A stretch of DNA of 64,000 nucleotides from an uncultured Bacteroidota bacterium (GCA_913060705.1 CAJXTX010000002.1:1-64000); one strand, 5' to 3'; counted from the first letter of the stretch, positions 29,401 to 37,813 are shown. Program-made: numbers and translations. Notes: generated from the letters alone by a model not told the origin.

Positions 29401-32400
29401 GGTCTAACGTCTCTGGAAAGCTCGTGATTGACCTTGGAAACCTATCAGAGGATATACTCCCTGATCAGGCGGCTCAGTTCGAGAATGGTCTCGATGCACA
29501 GGCAACATCGGTACCCTTCGGAAGGGTTCCATTAAGAAACGCCTTAATCTACAATTTTGATAATGATCCTGCATTGAGAGCATCACAGGATTTAGGATTA
29601 GACGGTATAGATGATGCACAGGAAGCTTTGATCTATCCAGGACCGAGTGAAGACCCCGCCAGAGACAATTATCAAAATTATCTAGAAGCGGATGGGTCTA
29701 TCGTCGATCGCTATAAACGCTTCAATAACACTCAAGGAAATTCTCCGGTTGAGGCTTCAGACATAGACAGAGGGTCAAGTGTACTGCCCGATGTTGAGGA
29801 CGTTGACCGTGACTTCGCAACCAATACGGTCGAGAGTTATTTTCAATATGAGATACCCCTTCAAGCAATAGTAAATGAAGACTCGCCTTATGTTGCTACG
29901 GTAAGAACTATTGAGAACCCTTCGAAAACGGTTTGGGTGCAGTATAAAATTCCGCTTCGAGAATTTACTAAGGCGGTTGGAGGAATTCAAGACTTCAGAT
30001 CGATTCCATTTATGCGTATGGTATTGAAGGACTTTGACACCCCAGTGGTGTTGAGGTTTGCCGGGATTGATCTGGTGCAAGGTAGTTGGAGGATTTACGA
30101 TAAACCGCTAGAAGTAGATGCGCCTCCCCCCAGTGGCGCTGGGGCTCAACTTGAAATAGGAGCGGTCAACATTGAAGAAAACAGCAATAGAAGCCCTATA
30201 CCTTATGTGCTTCCTCCTGGAGTAGTACGCGAGCGTTTGAACAATACAAACACTATTGTTCGAGAAAACGAACAGTCGTTAAGAGTTTATATTGAAAACC
30301 TGAAGCCCCAAGAGGCTAAGGCGGTATTCAGAAGGGTTCAGTTTGATATGAGAAGGCACGATCGCTTAAAGCTTTTTGTTCATGCAGAGTCACCAGAGAA
30401 TAGCCTCCAAGAGGAGGTCATAAATGCGTTCATACGCATGGGTACCGATTATTCAGAGAACTTTTATGAAATTGAATGGCCCATTAGGTTTACGCCTCAT
30501 GGAGCTGTTGATCCAGAACAAATATGGCCTGACAATAATGCGCTGGATTTAGACTTGAAAGACCTCAGTCGAGCTAAGTCCCTTCAGCTGTCAAGTGGTT
30601 CTCTAGATCACACCGTAGAGTTTGAAGGCTACACCATTCGCGTTAAAGGGAACCCTTCTATTGGAAGTATAAGCTCGGCCATGCTTGGCGTAAAAAATAT
30701 GCGGTCACCTACCGCGGTTAATGCCGAGTTATGGTTCAATGAATTTCGTTTGAGCGGAATCAATCACAGAGGGGGATGGGCCATGAATGCGAGTGCGCAA
30801 CTGAGTCTTTCTGATGTGGTACGAGTGGGATCAGGATATTCAAAGTCGACGGTAGGTTTTGGGGCTATCGACGATAATCCTAACCTGAGAAGTTTAGATA
30901 ATACTCAGAGCTTTGATCTCAATCTCCAATCAGATTTAGGTAGATTTCTTCCTCAAGGATTGCGATTAAGGGCACCTATTAGTTTTTCATGGGTTGATGC
31001 GCGAAGCACACCAGAATACGATCCGGTCTATGAAGACCTCACTCTGGTGGATCGAATGAATGCAGCCTCTACTTCACAAGAAGCCGCTGCGATTAAAGAA
31101 CAAGCTGAGCAGCGAAATGAGATCAAAAGTTTTGCGCTCCAAGGATTAAGTATCGAGCGTAAGCCCGATAGCAAAGAAGATTTCTTTGATCTTGAAAATT
31201 TCTCAGCCTCTGTCACTAGTTCTAAAACCTTTCAAAGTGATTTTGAAACGGCCTTTTCAGAGCGATCTTCGGCAAACGCGAATTTATCCTATGCCTATGC
31301 CGGAAGTGTAGTTGGCGCTTCTCTGCAGACAGCAATTAACCGCTTGTACAGTCAGCAGCAATACCGACAGCTTTATGATCCATCCGTAGAGTTTATTGCA
31401 CCTCCTATGCTCATACAGCAAAATTTCAGAACCAATTGGCAGGGATCGCTTTCGGCAAATCCGTTAGAAGGTCTTTCTGTAGTACTGAATGCCACGCAAA
31501 ACAATATAGTGCCTGTGCCCTCAGAGGAAACGAATTCAACGGCTACCGTTTGGAGTTCGTTTTTAGATTGGGGCCAGCCCAACACCTACAATCAAACCAT
31601 AAGGGCCTCTTATACATTGCCCTTTAATGCCATCTCATGGACCGATTTCTTATCGGCACAGTTAGATTACACAGGTAGCTTTAATGCACAACGCGGATCT
31701 GATGCACTCCTTCAATTGGCAGGTGAACCTGTCAATACCATACAAACGGCGAGCACGATAAATGCTTCGGGAGCCCTTAATGTCAGCGGTTTTTTTGAAA
31801 AAATAGGACTGAAATGGGAAGGCTTTTCGGCAAATGTGAGATCTAATTGGACCCAAAATGAAGGGCTTGCTTTGCCCGGATATAATCGTATAGTAAACGA
31901 TAGAGGATTTTTTGAATTGGATCCCATGCTCACTTTCGGTAGACCTAGTTCAGACCTTAGATTTGAGGCTGCCCAGCGGGGTTATCTGACACAATTCGGA
32001 CAATTCAATAGCCCTTTTATTTTCGACGCGAATACTACCATAAATACAGACGCTGCAATAAATTTTGGAAGTAAGGTTTCGCTGAATTTGAATTACCAGC
32101 AACGCCAAAGCGATCGAATTCAAGAGCAGTTTAGGGTGCTAAACGGTAGCCAAGGGCTAAGCTTTGAATCGCTTCTTGCCAATGAACAAGGGAGTTACAG
32201 TACTACGGCGGTACTACTGAGTTCGATTTTTAAGGCTACGTCTTCTTCAGCAGAATCAGCGGTGTTCGAAGACTTTAAGACCTTACGCCTGGCTGCGGCA
32301 AGAAGACTTGCAGTTGCGAACGGATTAGACAACGGAAAGGTAGACGCCGAAGGCTTCCCTGAAGCCTATAGTTCTCTTCATCCAGAGGTATTGCTGACTG

Positions 32401-33134
32401 CTTTAGTCTCTGCTTATTCAGGTAAAGACATCAATACGACATCGCTTTCACCTTTTCATCGCTTTGGACTTCCGAATTGGACGCTTTCTGTGAATCAAAT
32501 TCTACCTGAGGTATTTTCACGATTTACACTAAACCACGGGTATCGCTCTGCGTATTCGGTGAATCAATACCAGAACAACTTAGCTAAGAATGACGGCTTA
32601 TTTAACCCTGAAAATTTAGATGTTAAACCTGATTATATTATTGGATCAGTTGTTCTGAATGATCAATTTAATCCTTTGATTGGGGTGGATTTTGAAACCA
32701 AAGGATTGTGGCAGTTTCAATCTAGTATACTCTTAGATCGAATGCTCAATTTTAGTTTTTCAAACAATCTTCTCACAGAAATAAGGGGGCAAGAATTTGT
32801 GCTAGGTATGGGTAAGCGTTTTTCGCAATTAAAATGGAGTATGATGCTCGGTGGAACCAGACAGTATTTTACAGGTGACCTAGTGCTTAAAGGAGATATT
32901 TCGTATCGTACAAACGAAACCATTTTGAGGGCTCTTGATGAGGCCTTGGCTCCTCAAGTTACTGCAGGCCAGGAGCGTTTCTCGGGTCGTCTTACTGCAG
33001 ATTATGCCTTCACCAATCAATTGAACATTATGGCCTATTACGATCATACTTTTTCTCGATTTAAGGTTTCTACGGCCTTTCCTCAGATGACGCTTCGTGC
33101 GGGATTAAGCCTTCGATACCGTTTTGGCAATTAG
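26490..33134 (+). CDS. sprA: type IX secretion outer-membrane translocon SprA (SOV)
   Basis: A 2214-residue giant outer-membrane beta-barrel that forms the T9SS translocation pore, needed for secretion and often for gliding. A signal peptide ends near YSQELP (residue 29). The early region (residues 40-130) with TSGYPMYLSVTAFYEA and the long run of beta-rich text ending in GLSLRYRFGN are as expected, and length fits the family (about 2200-2500). There is no in-frame ATG before the signal peptide. TTG at 26490 is the only sensible start and overlaps the ruvA TGA by 3 bases, so translation is probably coupled. Base composition is uniform along the gene. Confidence 0.96.
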   Translation: MIGKRIHAVITVIYVALAAYSQYTYSQELPVLSPYPIQEIYEYDPVNTRFVKRPVVVEQTSGYPMYLSVTAFYEAVRRQTIASNYRDKTDALSKVNDSLNASKKDLLPTYYVNSDFFESVFGGNTITVATSGGFNFDTGALVQRTENPGLALRNQRSTLLDIDQQFDFNLDAQIGERLTVSAAIDSRSAFSFENLFKLTYTPQEDDWLRSIEFGNVSLPIQSTLMSGAQNVFGVKTEFQFGRTRLAAIYGEQRAQRTSVRSENGNVVNRFELSAIDYEENTHFFLAHYFRDQYDVALENYPFIASNVQITRMEVWVTNRQQQTDNVRSIVAFQDLGESLPENVSFEAPESFYASTGTLPDNRVNALDPALIGGTGLSAAIRAPRSNLAELDLLGQRLTNGVHFTNLNNARKLEAGVHYSFNAQLGYLSLNQPLSTDEVLAVAFQYTYNGQVYTVGEFSNDNRLGSEESLVLKLLKSTITRVEDPIWDLMMKNIYAIGAFGLSAADFQLQLLYKDPSPRNFLSPADENLPWPDSFKDQSLLRIFNFDRLDAYDNVSVEGDGFFDFVDGVTVDAENGRIIFTKTEPFGSFLFSALRSSSEEIYEDLASYNANQQKFVYQSLYGLTKAAALQDASANRFAIKGSYAGAQLNDQSSIPLGVLYAVPGSVQVRAGGRLLTEGIDYEVDYTTSSVILLDPSIAASGVPIDVTAEDAGQLGQLTRRFFGLTVDHEFSDNFQVGGALMNLRERPLTQKAAYGVEPINNTMIGATLKYHKEVPFLTRLINQWPTIDTEAPSEIAIQAEVAALIPSAPANTSFNQEITSYIDDFEDTQQFIDLTDPKEWVLSSHPDGLTGLEAMRDRARLAWYTIDPLFYGRSRPAGITEAMLGDNRMRRVFINEVYPETDVIQGQTAVQRTLDVAYFPNEAGPYNTAFDFNPNATSGRWGGTMRAFSNTNFEQSNIEYLQFWMMHPVEPGSNVSGKLVIDLGNLSEDILPDQAAQFENGLDAQATSVPFGRVPLRNALIYNFDNDPALRASQDLGLDGIDDAQEALIYPGPSEDPARDNYQNYLEADGSIVDRYKRFNNTQGNSPVEASDIDRGSSVLPDVEDVDRDFATNTVESYFQYEIPLQAIVNEDSPYVATVRTIENPSKTVWVQYKIPLREFTKAVGGIQDFRSIPFMRMVLKDFDTPVVLRFAGIDLVQGSWRIYDKPLEVDAPPPSGAGAQLEIGAVNIEENSNRSPIPYVLPPGVVRERLNNTNTIVRENEQSLRVYIENLKPQEAKAVFRRVQFDMRRHDRLKLFVHAESPENSLQEEVINAFIRMGTDYSENFYEIEWPIRFTPHGAVDPEQIWPDNNALDLDLKDLSRAKSLQLSSGSLDHTVEFEGYTIRVKGNPSIGSISSAMLGVKNMRSPTAVNAELWFNEFRLSGINHRGGWAMNASAQLSLSDVVRVGSGYSKSTVGFGAIDDNPNLRSLDNTQSFDLNLQSDLGRFLPQGLRLRAPISFSWVDARSTPEYDPVYEDLTLVDRMNAASTSQEAAAIKEQAEQRNEIKSFALQGLSIERKPDSKEDFFDLENFSASVTSSKTFQSDFETAFSERSSANANLSYAYAGSVVGASLQTAINRLYSQQQYRQLYDPSVEFIAPPMLIQQNFRTNWQGSLSANPLEGLSVVLNATQNNIVPVPSEETNSTATVWSSFLDWGQPNTYNQTIRASYTLPFNAISWTDFLSAQLDYTGSFNAQRGSDALLQLAGEPVNTIQTASTINASGALNVSGFFEKIGLKWEGFSANVRSNWTQNEGLALPGYNRIVNDRGFFELDPMLTFGRPSSDLRFEAAQRGYLTQFGQFNSPFIFDANTTINTDAAINFGSKVSLNLNYQQRQSDRIQEQFRVLNGSQGLSFESLLANEQGSYSTTAVLLSSIFKATSSSAESAVFEDFKTLRLAAARRLAVANGLDNGKVDAEGFPEAYSSLHPEVLLTALVSAYSGKDINTTSLSPFHRFGLPNWTLSVNQILPEVFSRFTLNHGYRSAYSVNQYQNNLAKNDGLFNPENLDVKPDYIIGSVVLNDQFNPLIGVDFETKGLWQFQSSILLDRMLNFSFSNNLLTEIRGQEFVLGMGKRFSQLKWSMMLGGTRQYFTGDLVLKGDISYRTNETILRALDEALAPQVTAGQERFSGRLTADYAFTNQLNIMAYYDHTFSRFKVSTAFPQMTLRAGLSLRYRFGN

Positions 33135-33158
33135 CATAGAATAAGTCACCTAAAACCT

Positions 33159-33166
33159 TACATTTG
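33159..33166 (+). promoter_or_regulatory. -7 element for gcvH (TACATTTG)
   Basis: TACATTTG fits TAnnTTTG and ends 18 bases before the gcvH ATG at 33185. No TTTG lies at the right distance upstream. It also argues against the in-frame TTG at 33164, which lies inside this element. Confidence 0.45.
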
Positions 33167-33184
33167 TCGAAAAGAAAAAGAGAC

Positions 33185-33565
33185 ATGAATATTCCAGCAG
33201 ATTTGAAATACACTAAAGATCACGAGTGGGTTAAGTTAGAAGGGTCTATCGCGATTATTGGCATTACTGATTTCGCTCAATCAGAGCTAGGTGATATTGT
33301 TTATGTAGAGGTAGAAACTCTCGATGAGTCGCTTGATCAAGATGAGGTGTTTGGTACTGTTGAGGCTGTTAAAACCGTTTCAGATCTCTTTTTGCCTATG
33401 AGTGGTAAAATCATCGAATTGAATGAGGCCTTAGATCAAGAACCTGAACTTGTGAACAGCGATCCTTATGGTAAGGGCTGGATGATAAAAGTTGAGGTGA
33501 GTGATCCTTCACAATACGATGGGCTCTTAGATGCTGGAGCCTACGAAGAACTTGTTTCTGCATAA
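33185..33565 (+). CDS. gcvH: glycine cleavage system H protein
   Basis: A 126-residue lipoyl carrier of the glycine cleavage complex. It shuttles the methylamine group between P, T and L proteins. The lipoylation site is Lys63 in [14 protein letters not shown]. The N-terminal [12 protein letters not shown] and the C-terminal [21 protein letters not shown] blocks are standard. ATG at 33185 is preferred to an in-frame TTG seven codons upstream. The next gene (VanZ-like) begins on the base after its stop. gcvP, gcvT and the L protein are not in the window. Confidence 0.96.
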   Translation: MNIPADLKYTKDHEWVKLEGSIAIIGITDFAQSELGDIVYVEVETLDESLDQDEVFGTVEAVKTVSDLFLPMSGKIIELNEALDQEPELVNSDPYGKGWMIKVEVSDPSQYDGLLDAGAYEELVSA

Positions 33566-33973
33566 ATGAAAAGGCTCGGCACCTATTTGTATCGAATAGG
33601 TTTTGTGCTCTATGCTACCCTCATTGCGGCCTTAAGCCTCATTAATTTTGAGAGTGCTTCCTCTTCTCAATTGTTTTTCGAAGGATTCGACAAGGTGGTA
33701 CACTTTTGTTTCTACTTAGGATTTAGTCTATTGCTTGCCCAAGCCTTTATCGAAGGCTTTGAAGATGTTAAAAAAGGTACCCTTCGCTTTTGGGTGATCG
33801 TTTACAGTCTATTTTATGGCGGTATGATTGAATTCGCTCAAATGTGGCTAACTACCTACAGGCAAGCAGATTGGAATGACTTTTATGCCAACGCGCTCGG
33901 TGTAGCAGTTGGTGTTGTATTACATCCTTATTTATCAAGGGTTTTGTTAAATGCAAAAAGCCGAAATAATTAG
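33566..33973 (+). CDS. VanZ-like membrane protein
   Basis: A 135-residue membrane protein with about four hydrophobic helices. FDKVVHFCFYLGFSLLL and GGMIEFAQMWLTTYRQADWNDFYANALGVAVG match the VanZ-like family pattern (DK.vHf..y..L, then E..Q.....R..d..D...N..G). The biochemical function of this family is unsettled, although VanZ gives low-level teicoplanin resistance in enterococci. It directly abuts gcvH and sits 49 bases before tonB, an order found in other flavobacteria as far as I recall. Confidence 0.8.
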   Translation: MKRLGTYLYRIGFVLYATLIAALSLINFESASSSQLFFEGFDKVVHFCFYLGFSLLLAQAFIEGFEDVKKGTLRFWVIVYSLFYGGMIEFAQMWLTTYRQADWNDFYANALGVAVGVVLHPYLSRVLLNAKSRNN

Positions 33974-34022
33974 TTCCTTTTTCGAATTAATATTTAAATT
34001 AGCGAACATCAAAATGTAGTCT

Positions 34023-34727
34023 ATGGAACCAAAAAAGAATCCAAAAGCCGATATAAACCGTAATAGTGGATTGTATTTCGCAATAGGATTGGCTTTTACT
34101 ATGTTCGTCGTTTGGCGTGCCCTCGAATGGAAAAAATACGATGAGGTGGTCAACTACGACATTGCTTTAAATGTTGAAGATCAATTAGATGAGGAAGTTC
34201 CTTTGACAGAACAGATTAAGACTCCACCGCCTCCACCGCCACCGGCTGCGCCCGAGGTAATCGAGGTTGTTGAGGATGAAGAAGAAGTTGAAGAAACTGT
34301 AATTGAATCTACAGAAACCTCTCAAGAAGAGGAGGTGATCGAAATTGAAGAGGTCGAAGTTGAGGAAATTGACGAAGACATTTCGGTTCCTTTTGCTGTT
34401 ATTGAGGATGTGCCTGTGTTTCCGGGTTGTGAAGGAGCTAGTGATAAGAAAGCTTGTTTCCAACAGCAAATGCAAAAACACATTCGTAAACACTTTAGAT
34501 ACCCGGAAATCGCTCAAGAAATGGGTGTGCAAGGTCGTGTAAACGTGATGTTTGTTATTCAAAAAGATGGAAGTATCGGAGGAATCCGAATGAGAGGTCC
34601 GGATAAAAACCTTGAAGCAGAAGCTTTGAGAATTATTGAACTCCTTCCAAATATGACCCCTGGTAAGCAGCGTGGTAGACCGGTGAAGGTGCCGTTTAGT
34701 ATTCCAATTACTTTTAGGTTACAATAA
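34023..34727 (+). CDS. tonB: energy transducer TonB
   Basis: A 234-residue TonB. A cytoplasmic start (MEPKKNPKADINRNSG) precedes one membrane helix (about 18-36). A proline run (residues 67-73) is followed by about 45 residues that are almost all Glu, Val and Ile, then the C-terminal TonB domain (about 125-234) with FRYPEIAQEMGVQGRVNVMF and the GxxP-like end. It transmits proton-motive force from ExbBD to TonB-dependent outer-membrane receptors. The periplasmic linker is acidic, unlike the Pro/Lys linker of E. coli TonB. A GC-rich terminator follows. exbB and exbD are not nearby. Confidence 0.93.
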   Translation: MEPKKNPKADINRNSGLYFAIGLAFTMFVVWRALEWKKYDEVVNYDIALNVEDQLDEEVPLTEQIKTPPPPPPPAAPEVIEVVEDEEEVEETVIESTETSQEEEVIEIEEVEVEEIDEDISVPFAVIEDVPVFPGCEGASDKKACFQQQMQKHIRKHFRYPEIAQEMGVQGRVNVMFVIQKDGSIGGIRMRGPDKNLEAEALRIIELLPNMTPGKQRGRPVKVPFSIPITFRLQ

Positions 34728-34749
34728 GGTTAAACGCTTTTATAAATTT

Positions 34750-34776
34750 AAATCCGGACCAACGTCCGGATTTTTG
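34750..34776 (+). terminator. intrinsic terminator after tonB
   Basis: The stem ATCCGGAC (34752-34759) and GTCCGGAT (34764-34771), with loop CAAC, is extended by A-T pairs and followed by TTTTTG. It lies about 25 bases after the tonB stop. Confidence 0.88.
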
Positions 34777-34805
34777 TTTTATGGCTTTTATAGGGCTTAT
34801 CTTTG
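34771..34805 (+). promoter_or_regulatory. promoter for ctaB (TTTTTG-N21-TATCTTTG)
   Basis: TTTTTG at 34771-34776 (the tail of the preceding terminator) and TATCTTTG at 34798-34805 form a good promoter with a 21-base spacer. The ctaB ATG is only 9 bases downstream of the -7 element, so the transcript should have almost no leader. Confidence 0.6.
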
Positions 34806-34813
34806 CGCTTTGA

Positions 34814-35716
34814 ATGATAACAGTGGATCGATTTGCGTTTACTTCTTTGAGCGAATTCTTGGCCGAATTAAAGGTCTTGATTAAGGTCCGCTTATCTATT
34901 AGCGTAGTCTTTTCTGCGGTTGCTGGATACCTGTTAGCAGCTGACCCTATTGACCTAAAGAACTTACTCTTTTTAGGTTTTGGGGGTATGTCATTGGTTT
35001 CGGCTTCAAATGCGTTTAATCAGGTAATTGAAAGAAGGCTAGATGCCCTAATGAAGCGCACTCAAACAAGGCCTTTGGTTACTGAAAGGATGACTGTTTC
35101 ATTTGCTTTGGTGGTGGCCTTTAGTTTGACCTTTTTGGGAGCAGCGATGCTCTTTGTCCTCAACCTAAAGACGGCCTTGTTCGGACTGTTATCGGTCTTA
35201 CTTTATGTTGCCCTTTACACACCGCTTAAAACGAGAACTCCTCTCTCGGTATTTGTAGGGGCTTTTCCGGGAGCCATCCCATTTATGCTAGGATGGGTAG
35301 GTGCTACTAATCAGTTTGGTATCGAGGCAGGGACGCTTTTTATGATTCAGTTCTTTTGGCAGTTTCCTCATTTTTGGGCCTTGGGATGGATCCTGCACGA
35401 AGACTACACAAAAGGGGGGTTCAAAATGCTACCCACAGGATCTAGAGATAAGAAAACAGCCTTTCAAATTGTGGTATATACTATTTGGACTTTGGTCACT
35501 GCTGTAATTCCGGTCTTCGGATTTACCGGAAGACTGCACTTGTCAATAGTTGCTGCTGGATTCATTTTCTTACTTGGAATCTACATGTTGATTCCTGCTT
35601 TGAAATTGTTTCAAACCCTAGACGAGCGACACGCCAAAGCACTCATGCTTAGGAGTGTCATTTATTTAACGCTCATTCAAATTACGTTCGTTGTAGATCG
35701 TTTTTTAACCATATAA
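34814..35716 (+). CDS. ctaB: protoheme IX farnesyltransferase (heme O synthase)
   Basis: A 300-residue UbiA-type prenyltransferase that adds the farnesyl group to heme b to make heme O, the precursor of heme A for aa3 oxidase. The first Asp-rich motif is in NAFNQVIERRLDALMKRTQTRPL, and the second region is in FFWQFPHFWALGWILHEDYTKGGFKMLP, which matches COX10/CtaB. About eight to nine membrane helices are visible. It starts the oxidase assembly group and is followed by coxC genes 9 bases on. A heme A synthase (ctaA) is not seen here. Confidence 0.95.
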   Translation: MITVDRFAFTSLSEFLAELKVLIKVRLSISVVFSAVAGYLLAADPIDLKNLLFLGFGGMSLVSASNAFNQVIERRLDALMKRTQTRPLVTERMTVSFALVVAFSLTFLGAAMLFVLNLKTALFGLLSVLLYVALYTPLKTRTPLSVFVGAFPGAIPFMLGWVGATNQFGIEAGTLFMIQFFWQFPHFWALGWILHEDYTKGGFKMLPTGSRDKKTAFQIVVYTIWTLVTAVIPVFGFTGRLHLSIVAAGFIFLLGIYMLIPALKLFQTLDERHAKALMLRSVIYLTLIQITFVVDRFLTI

Positions 35717-35725
35717 TAATTTAAA

Positions 35726-36301
35726 ATGGAAGTTTCCGAAGAAATCAAAAGACAGAGACGCGCGAAGAAAATGATGTTATGGTTTTCTTTGATCAGTCTG
35801 GTAATGGGATTTGCTGGATGGACAAGTGCCTATATCGTGAGCAGTAAACGCAAAGACTGGATTGCTGAAATCGACCTTCCTTTTTCTTTTTGGATTTCAA
35901 CTGCAGTAATTCTGATCAGTAGTATCACTTTCTACATCGCTCGAAGAAGACTGCAACGGGAAGATTATAAGGCTGCGGCAAGTCTATTAGGACTTACAGC
36001 CTTACTGGGTCTCACCTTTGTCTATCTTCAATTCACAGGATTTAGCGCTATGATCGCCAACGGATATTATTTTACCGGTCCTACCAGTAGTATTAAAATT
36101 TCGTACATCTTTCTAATCGCCTTCGTGCACCTTATTCACTTGTTTGCCGGACTTATTGTACTTGCTGTGGTGTTTTATAAAACCTTCAAACAGCGCTATG
36201 CACCGACTGCTATTTTAGGGTTCGAATTGGGTGAAACTTTTTGGCACTTTCTAGGATTACTATGGCTTTATTTGGTTCTATTTATGCATTTCGTAAAGTA
36301 A
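35726..36301 (+). CDS. cytochrome c oxidase subunit III-like protein (short form)
   Basis: A 191-residue, five-helix subunit III homologue. Family stretches include MLWFSLISLVMGFAGWTSAYIVS, the middle QFTGFSAMIANGYYFTGPTSS, and LIAFVHLIHLFAGLIVL with the conserved His residues, ending in ETFWHFLGLLWLYLVLFMHFVK. Subunit III stabilises subunit I and keeps its proton pump active. A second, longer subunit III gene follows, so this organism has two paralogues side by side. Confidence 0.88.
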   Translation: MEVSEEIKRQRRAKKMMLWFSLISLVMGFAGWTSAYIVSSKRKDWIAEIDLPFSFWISTAVILISSITFYIARRRLQREDYKAAASLLGLTALLGLTFVYLQFTGFSAMIANGYYFTGPTSSIKISYIFLIAFVHLIHLFAGLIVLAVVFYKTFKQRYAPTAILGFELGETFWHFLGLLWLYLVLFMHFVK

Positions 36302-36314
36302 TTCTTTCAACCTA

Positions 36315-36345
36315 TTTTTGAAAATCAAGCAAACCGTTACCTTTG
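36315..36345 (+). promoter_or_regulatory. promoter between the two subunit III genes (TTTTTG-N17-TACCTTTG)
   Basis: TTTTTG at 36315-36320 and TACCTTTG at 36338-36345, spaced by 17 bases, match the consensus in full. The following ATG (36364) is 18 bases downstream. The second half of the oxidase assembly group therefore probably has its own promoter. Confidence 0.7.
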
Positions 36346-36363
36346 CGCAGTTAACACCTAATT

Positions 36364-37344
36364 ATGGATAGTTCAATCTCACAACACGCTGACGAAAACC
36401 TCTGGGGAGGGGGAGACCAGAAACCACTAAATGCGAGTTATGGAAAACTCATGATGTGGTTTTTCATCGTTTCTGATGCCTTGACTTTCTCTGCTTTTCT
36501 AGCCGCCTACGGGTTTTCAAGATTTAAGTTTATTGAAACTTGGCCAATAGCCGATGAGGTTTTTACCCACGTACCTTTCTTTCACGGAAACTTCCCAATG
36601 TACTATGTGGCCTTCATGACTTTTGTGCTTATCATGTCTTCGGTAACTATGGTACTTGCAGTTGACGCAGGACATTCAATGGATAAAAAGAAGGTGGTAT
36701 TATATATGCTTTTAACCATCATTGGTGGAGCGATATTCGTTGGTTCTCAGGCCTGGGAATGGGCAACTTTCATCAAGGGAGATTATGGTGCTCTTGAAAC
36801 AAAGGGTGGTCGTATCCTTCAGTTTGTTGATATTAATACAGGAGAACGTGTCGCTCTGGCAGATTTAGCTGTTGAAGATCCTTCAGAAACAGCCGTGTAT
36901 CATTCTTCATCACAAGGGGTGTGGTTTGAGAGCGGAGAAAAGCCTACCACCTATAGTTTAGAAGAGGTGACTAATGGCTTTATGGCAAATGAGGCAGTTA
37001 CCATTAGAACTGAAAGGTTAAATGAAGAAGGAGAAAAAACTGTTCTGTCACGCGATGAAGCTATCGCTAAGCTTAGTGATGCCGTTCGCGTCGTAGAAGG
37101 AGCTAATCTGATCAGAAACGAATACGGAAGTAGGCTTTTTGCAGATTTCTTTTTCTTTATTACTGGCTTCCACGGTTTCCACGTTTTCTCAGGGGTCATG
37201 ATCAACATCATTATCTTTTTCAATGTACTCATTGGGACATACGAGAAACGCGGACATTACGAAATGGTTGAGAAGGTTGGTCTTTACTGGCACTTTGTAG
37301 ACCTTGTTTGGGTATTTGTATTCACCTTTTTCTATCTTGTTTAA
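36364..37344 (+). CDS. cytochrome c oxidase subunit III with large central insert
   Basis: A 326-residue subunit III. The helical framework is intact: GKLMMWFFIVSDALTFSAFLAAYGF near the start, GSQAWEWATFIKGDYG in the middle, and FFITGFHGFHVFSGVMINIIIF with GLYWHFVDLVWVFVFTFFYLV at the end. Between about residues 145 and 255 lies a soluble, acidic insert (LQFVDINTGERVALADL and following) that normal subunit III proteins lack. It should face one side of the membrane. It is followed by subunit IV 2 bases after its stop. Confidence 0.9.
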   Translation: MDSSISQHADENLWGGGDQKPLNASYGKLMMWFFIVSDALTFSAFLAAYGFSRFKFIETWPIADEVFTHVPFFHGNFPMYYVAFMTFVLIMSSVTMVLAVDAGHSMDKKKVVLYMLLTIIGGAIFVGSQAWEWATFIKGDYGALETKGGRILQFVDINTGERVALADLAVEDPSETAVYHSSSQGVWFESGEKPTTYSLEEVTNGFMANEAVTIRTERLNEEGEKTVLSRDEAIAKLSDAVRVVEGANLIRNEYGSRLFADFFFFITGFHGFHVFSGVMINIIIFFNVLIGTYEKRGHYEMVEKVGLYWHFVDLVWVFVFTFFYLV

Positions 37345-37346
37345 AC

Positions 37347-37730
37347 ATGGCACACGAACACAAACTCACAATATTTAGAGGCTTAGTAACCTTTAAAAAC
37401 AATCAACAAAAGATTTGGGGTGTTTTACTTTTTCTCTCTGTAGTTACCGCTATTGAGGTAGGACTAGGTATTGTAAAACCAGAGTTCTTAACGAAAAGTA
37501 GCTTGTTAGGTACTAAATTGTTGAACTGGATCTTTATCATTTTAACATTGGTAAAGGCCTATTACATTGCTTGGGATTTCATGCACCTTAGAGACGAACG
37601 CGCATCACTGAGAAGGGTAGTAGTATGGACACCTGTTTTCTTGATTGTGTATCTAATTACGCTTTTATTGACAGAAGGAAACTATGTCTATGAGATTTTC
37701 AATACAACATTTATGACTTGGGACTTTTAA
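37347..37730 (+). CDS. cytochrome c oxidase subunit IV
   Basis: A 127-residue, three-helix protein of the bacterial oxidase subunit IV family. After the short soluble start MAHEHKLTIFRGLVTF come helices near residues 25-40, 50-68 and 90-110, with YYIAWDFMHLRDERASLRR between the second and third. This His-Leu-Arg-containing loop is typical. ATG at 37347 is used. An in-frame upstream start would overlap the subunit III gene by 37 bases without reason. It is followed by a terminator. Confidence 0.87.
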   Translation: MAHEHKLTIFRGLVTFKNNQQKIWGVLLFLSVVTAIEVGLGIVKPEFLTKSSLLGTKLLNWIFIILTLVKAYYIAWDFMHLRDERASLRRVVVWTPVFLIVYLITLLLTEGNYVYEIFNTTFMTWDF

Positions 37731-37759
37731 TCGAAGTCTTTCGAGTGAAGGATTCATTG

Positions 37760-37790
37760 AAAAGGCGACCAGACTATGGCCGCCTTTTTT
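37760..37790 (+). terminator. intrinsic terminator after subunit IV
   Basis: AAAAGGCG (37760-37767) pairs with CGCCTTTT (37781-37788). An A-C mismatch is followed by an inner CCA/TGG pairing, and a T-run follows. The next gene's -7 element begins right after it. Confidence 0.85.
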
Positions 37791-37798
37791 TATTTTTG
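37791..37798 (+). promoter_or_regulatory. -7 element for the SCO group (TATTTTTG)
   Basis: TATTTTTG fits TAnnTTTG and ends 15 bases before the ATG at 37814. It overlaps the tail of the preceding terminator. No TTTG is present at the -33 distance. Confidence 0.4.
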
Positions 37799-37813
37799 CA
37801 AAGCTAAAGCGCT

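Noticed and set aside
34185-34562. Long antisense frame opposite tonB
   Set aside because: It mirrors the low-complexity Glu/Val linker codons and gives an Asn/Phe/Leu-rich product without domain features. It is a shadow of the real gene.
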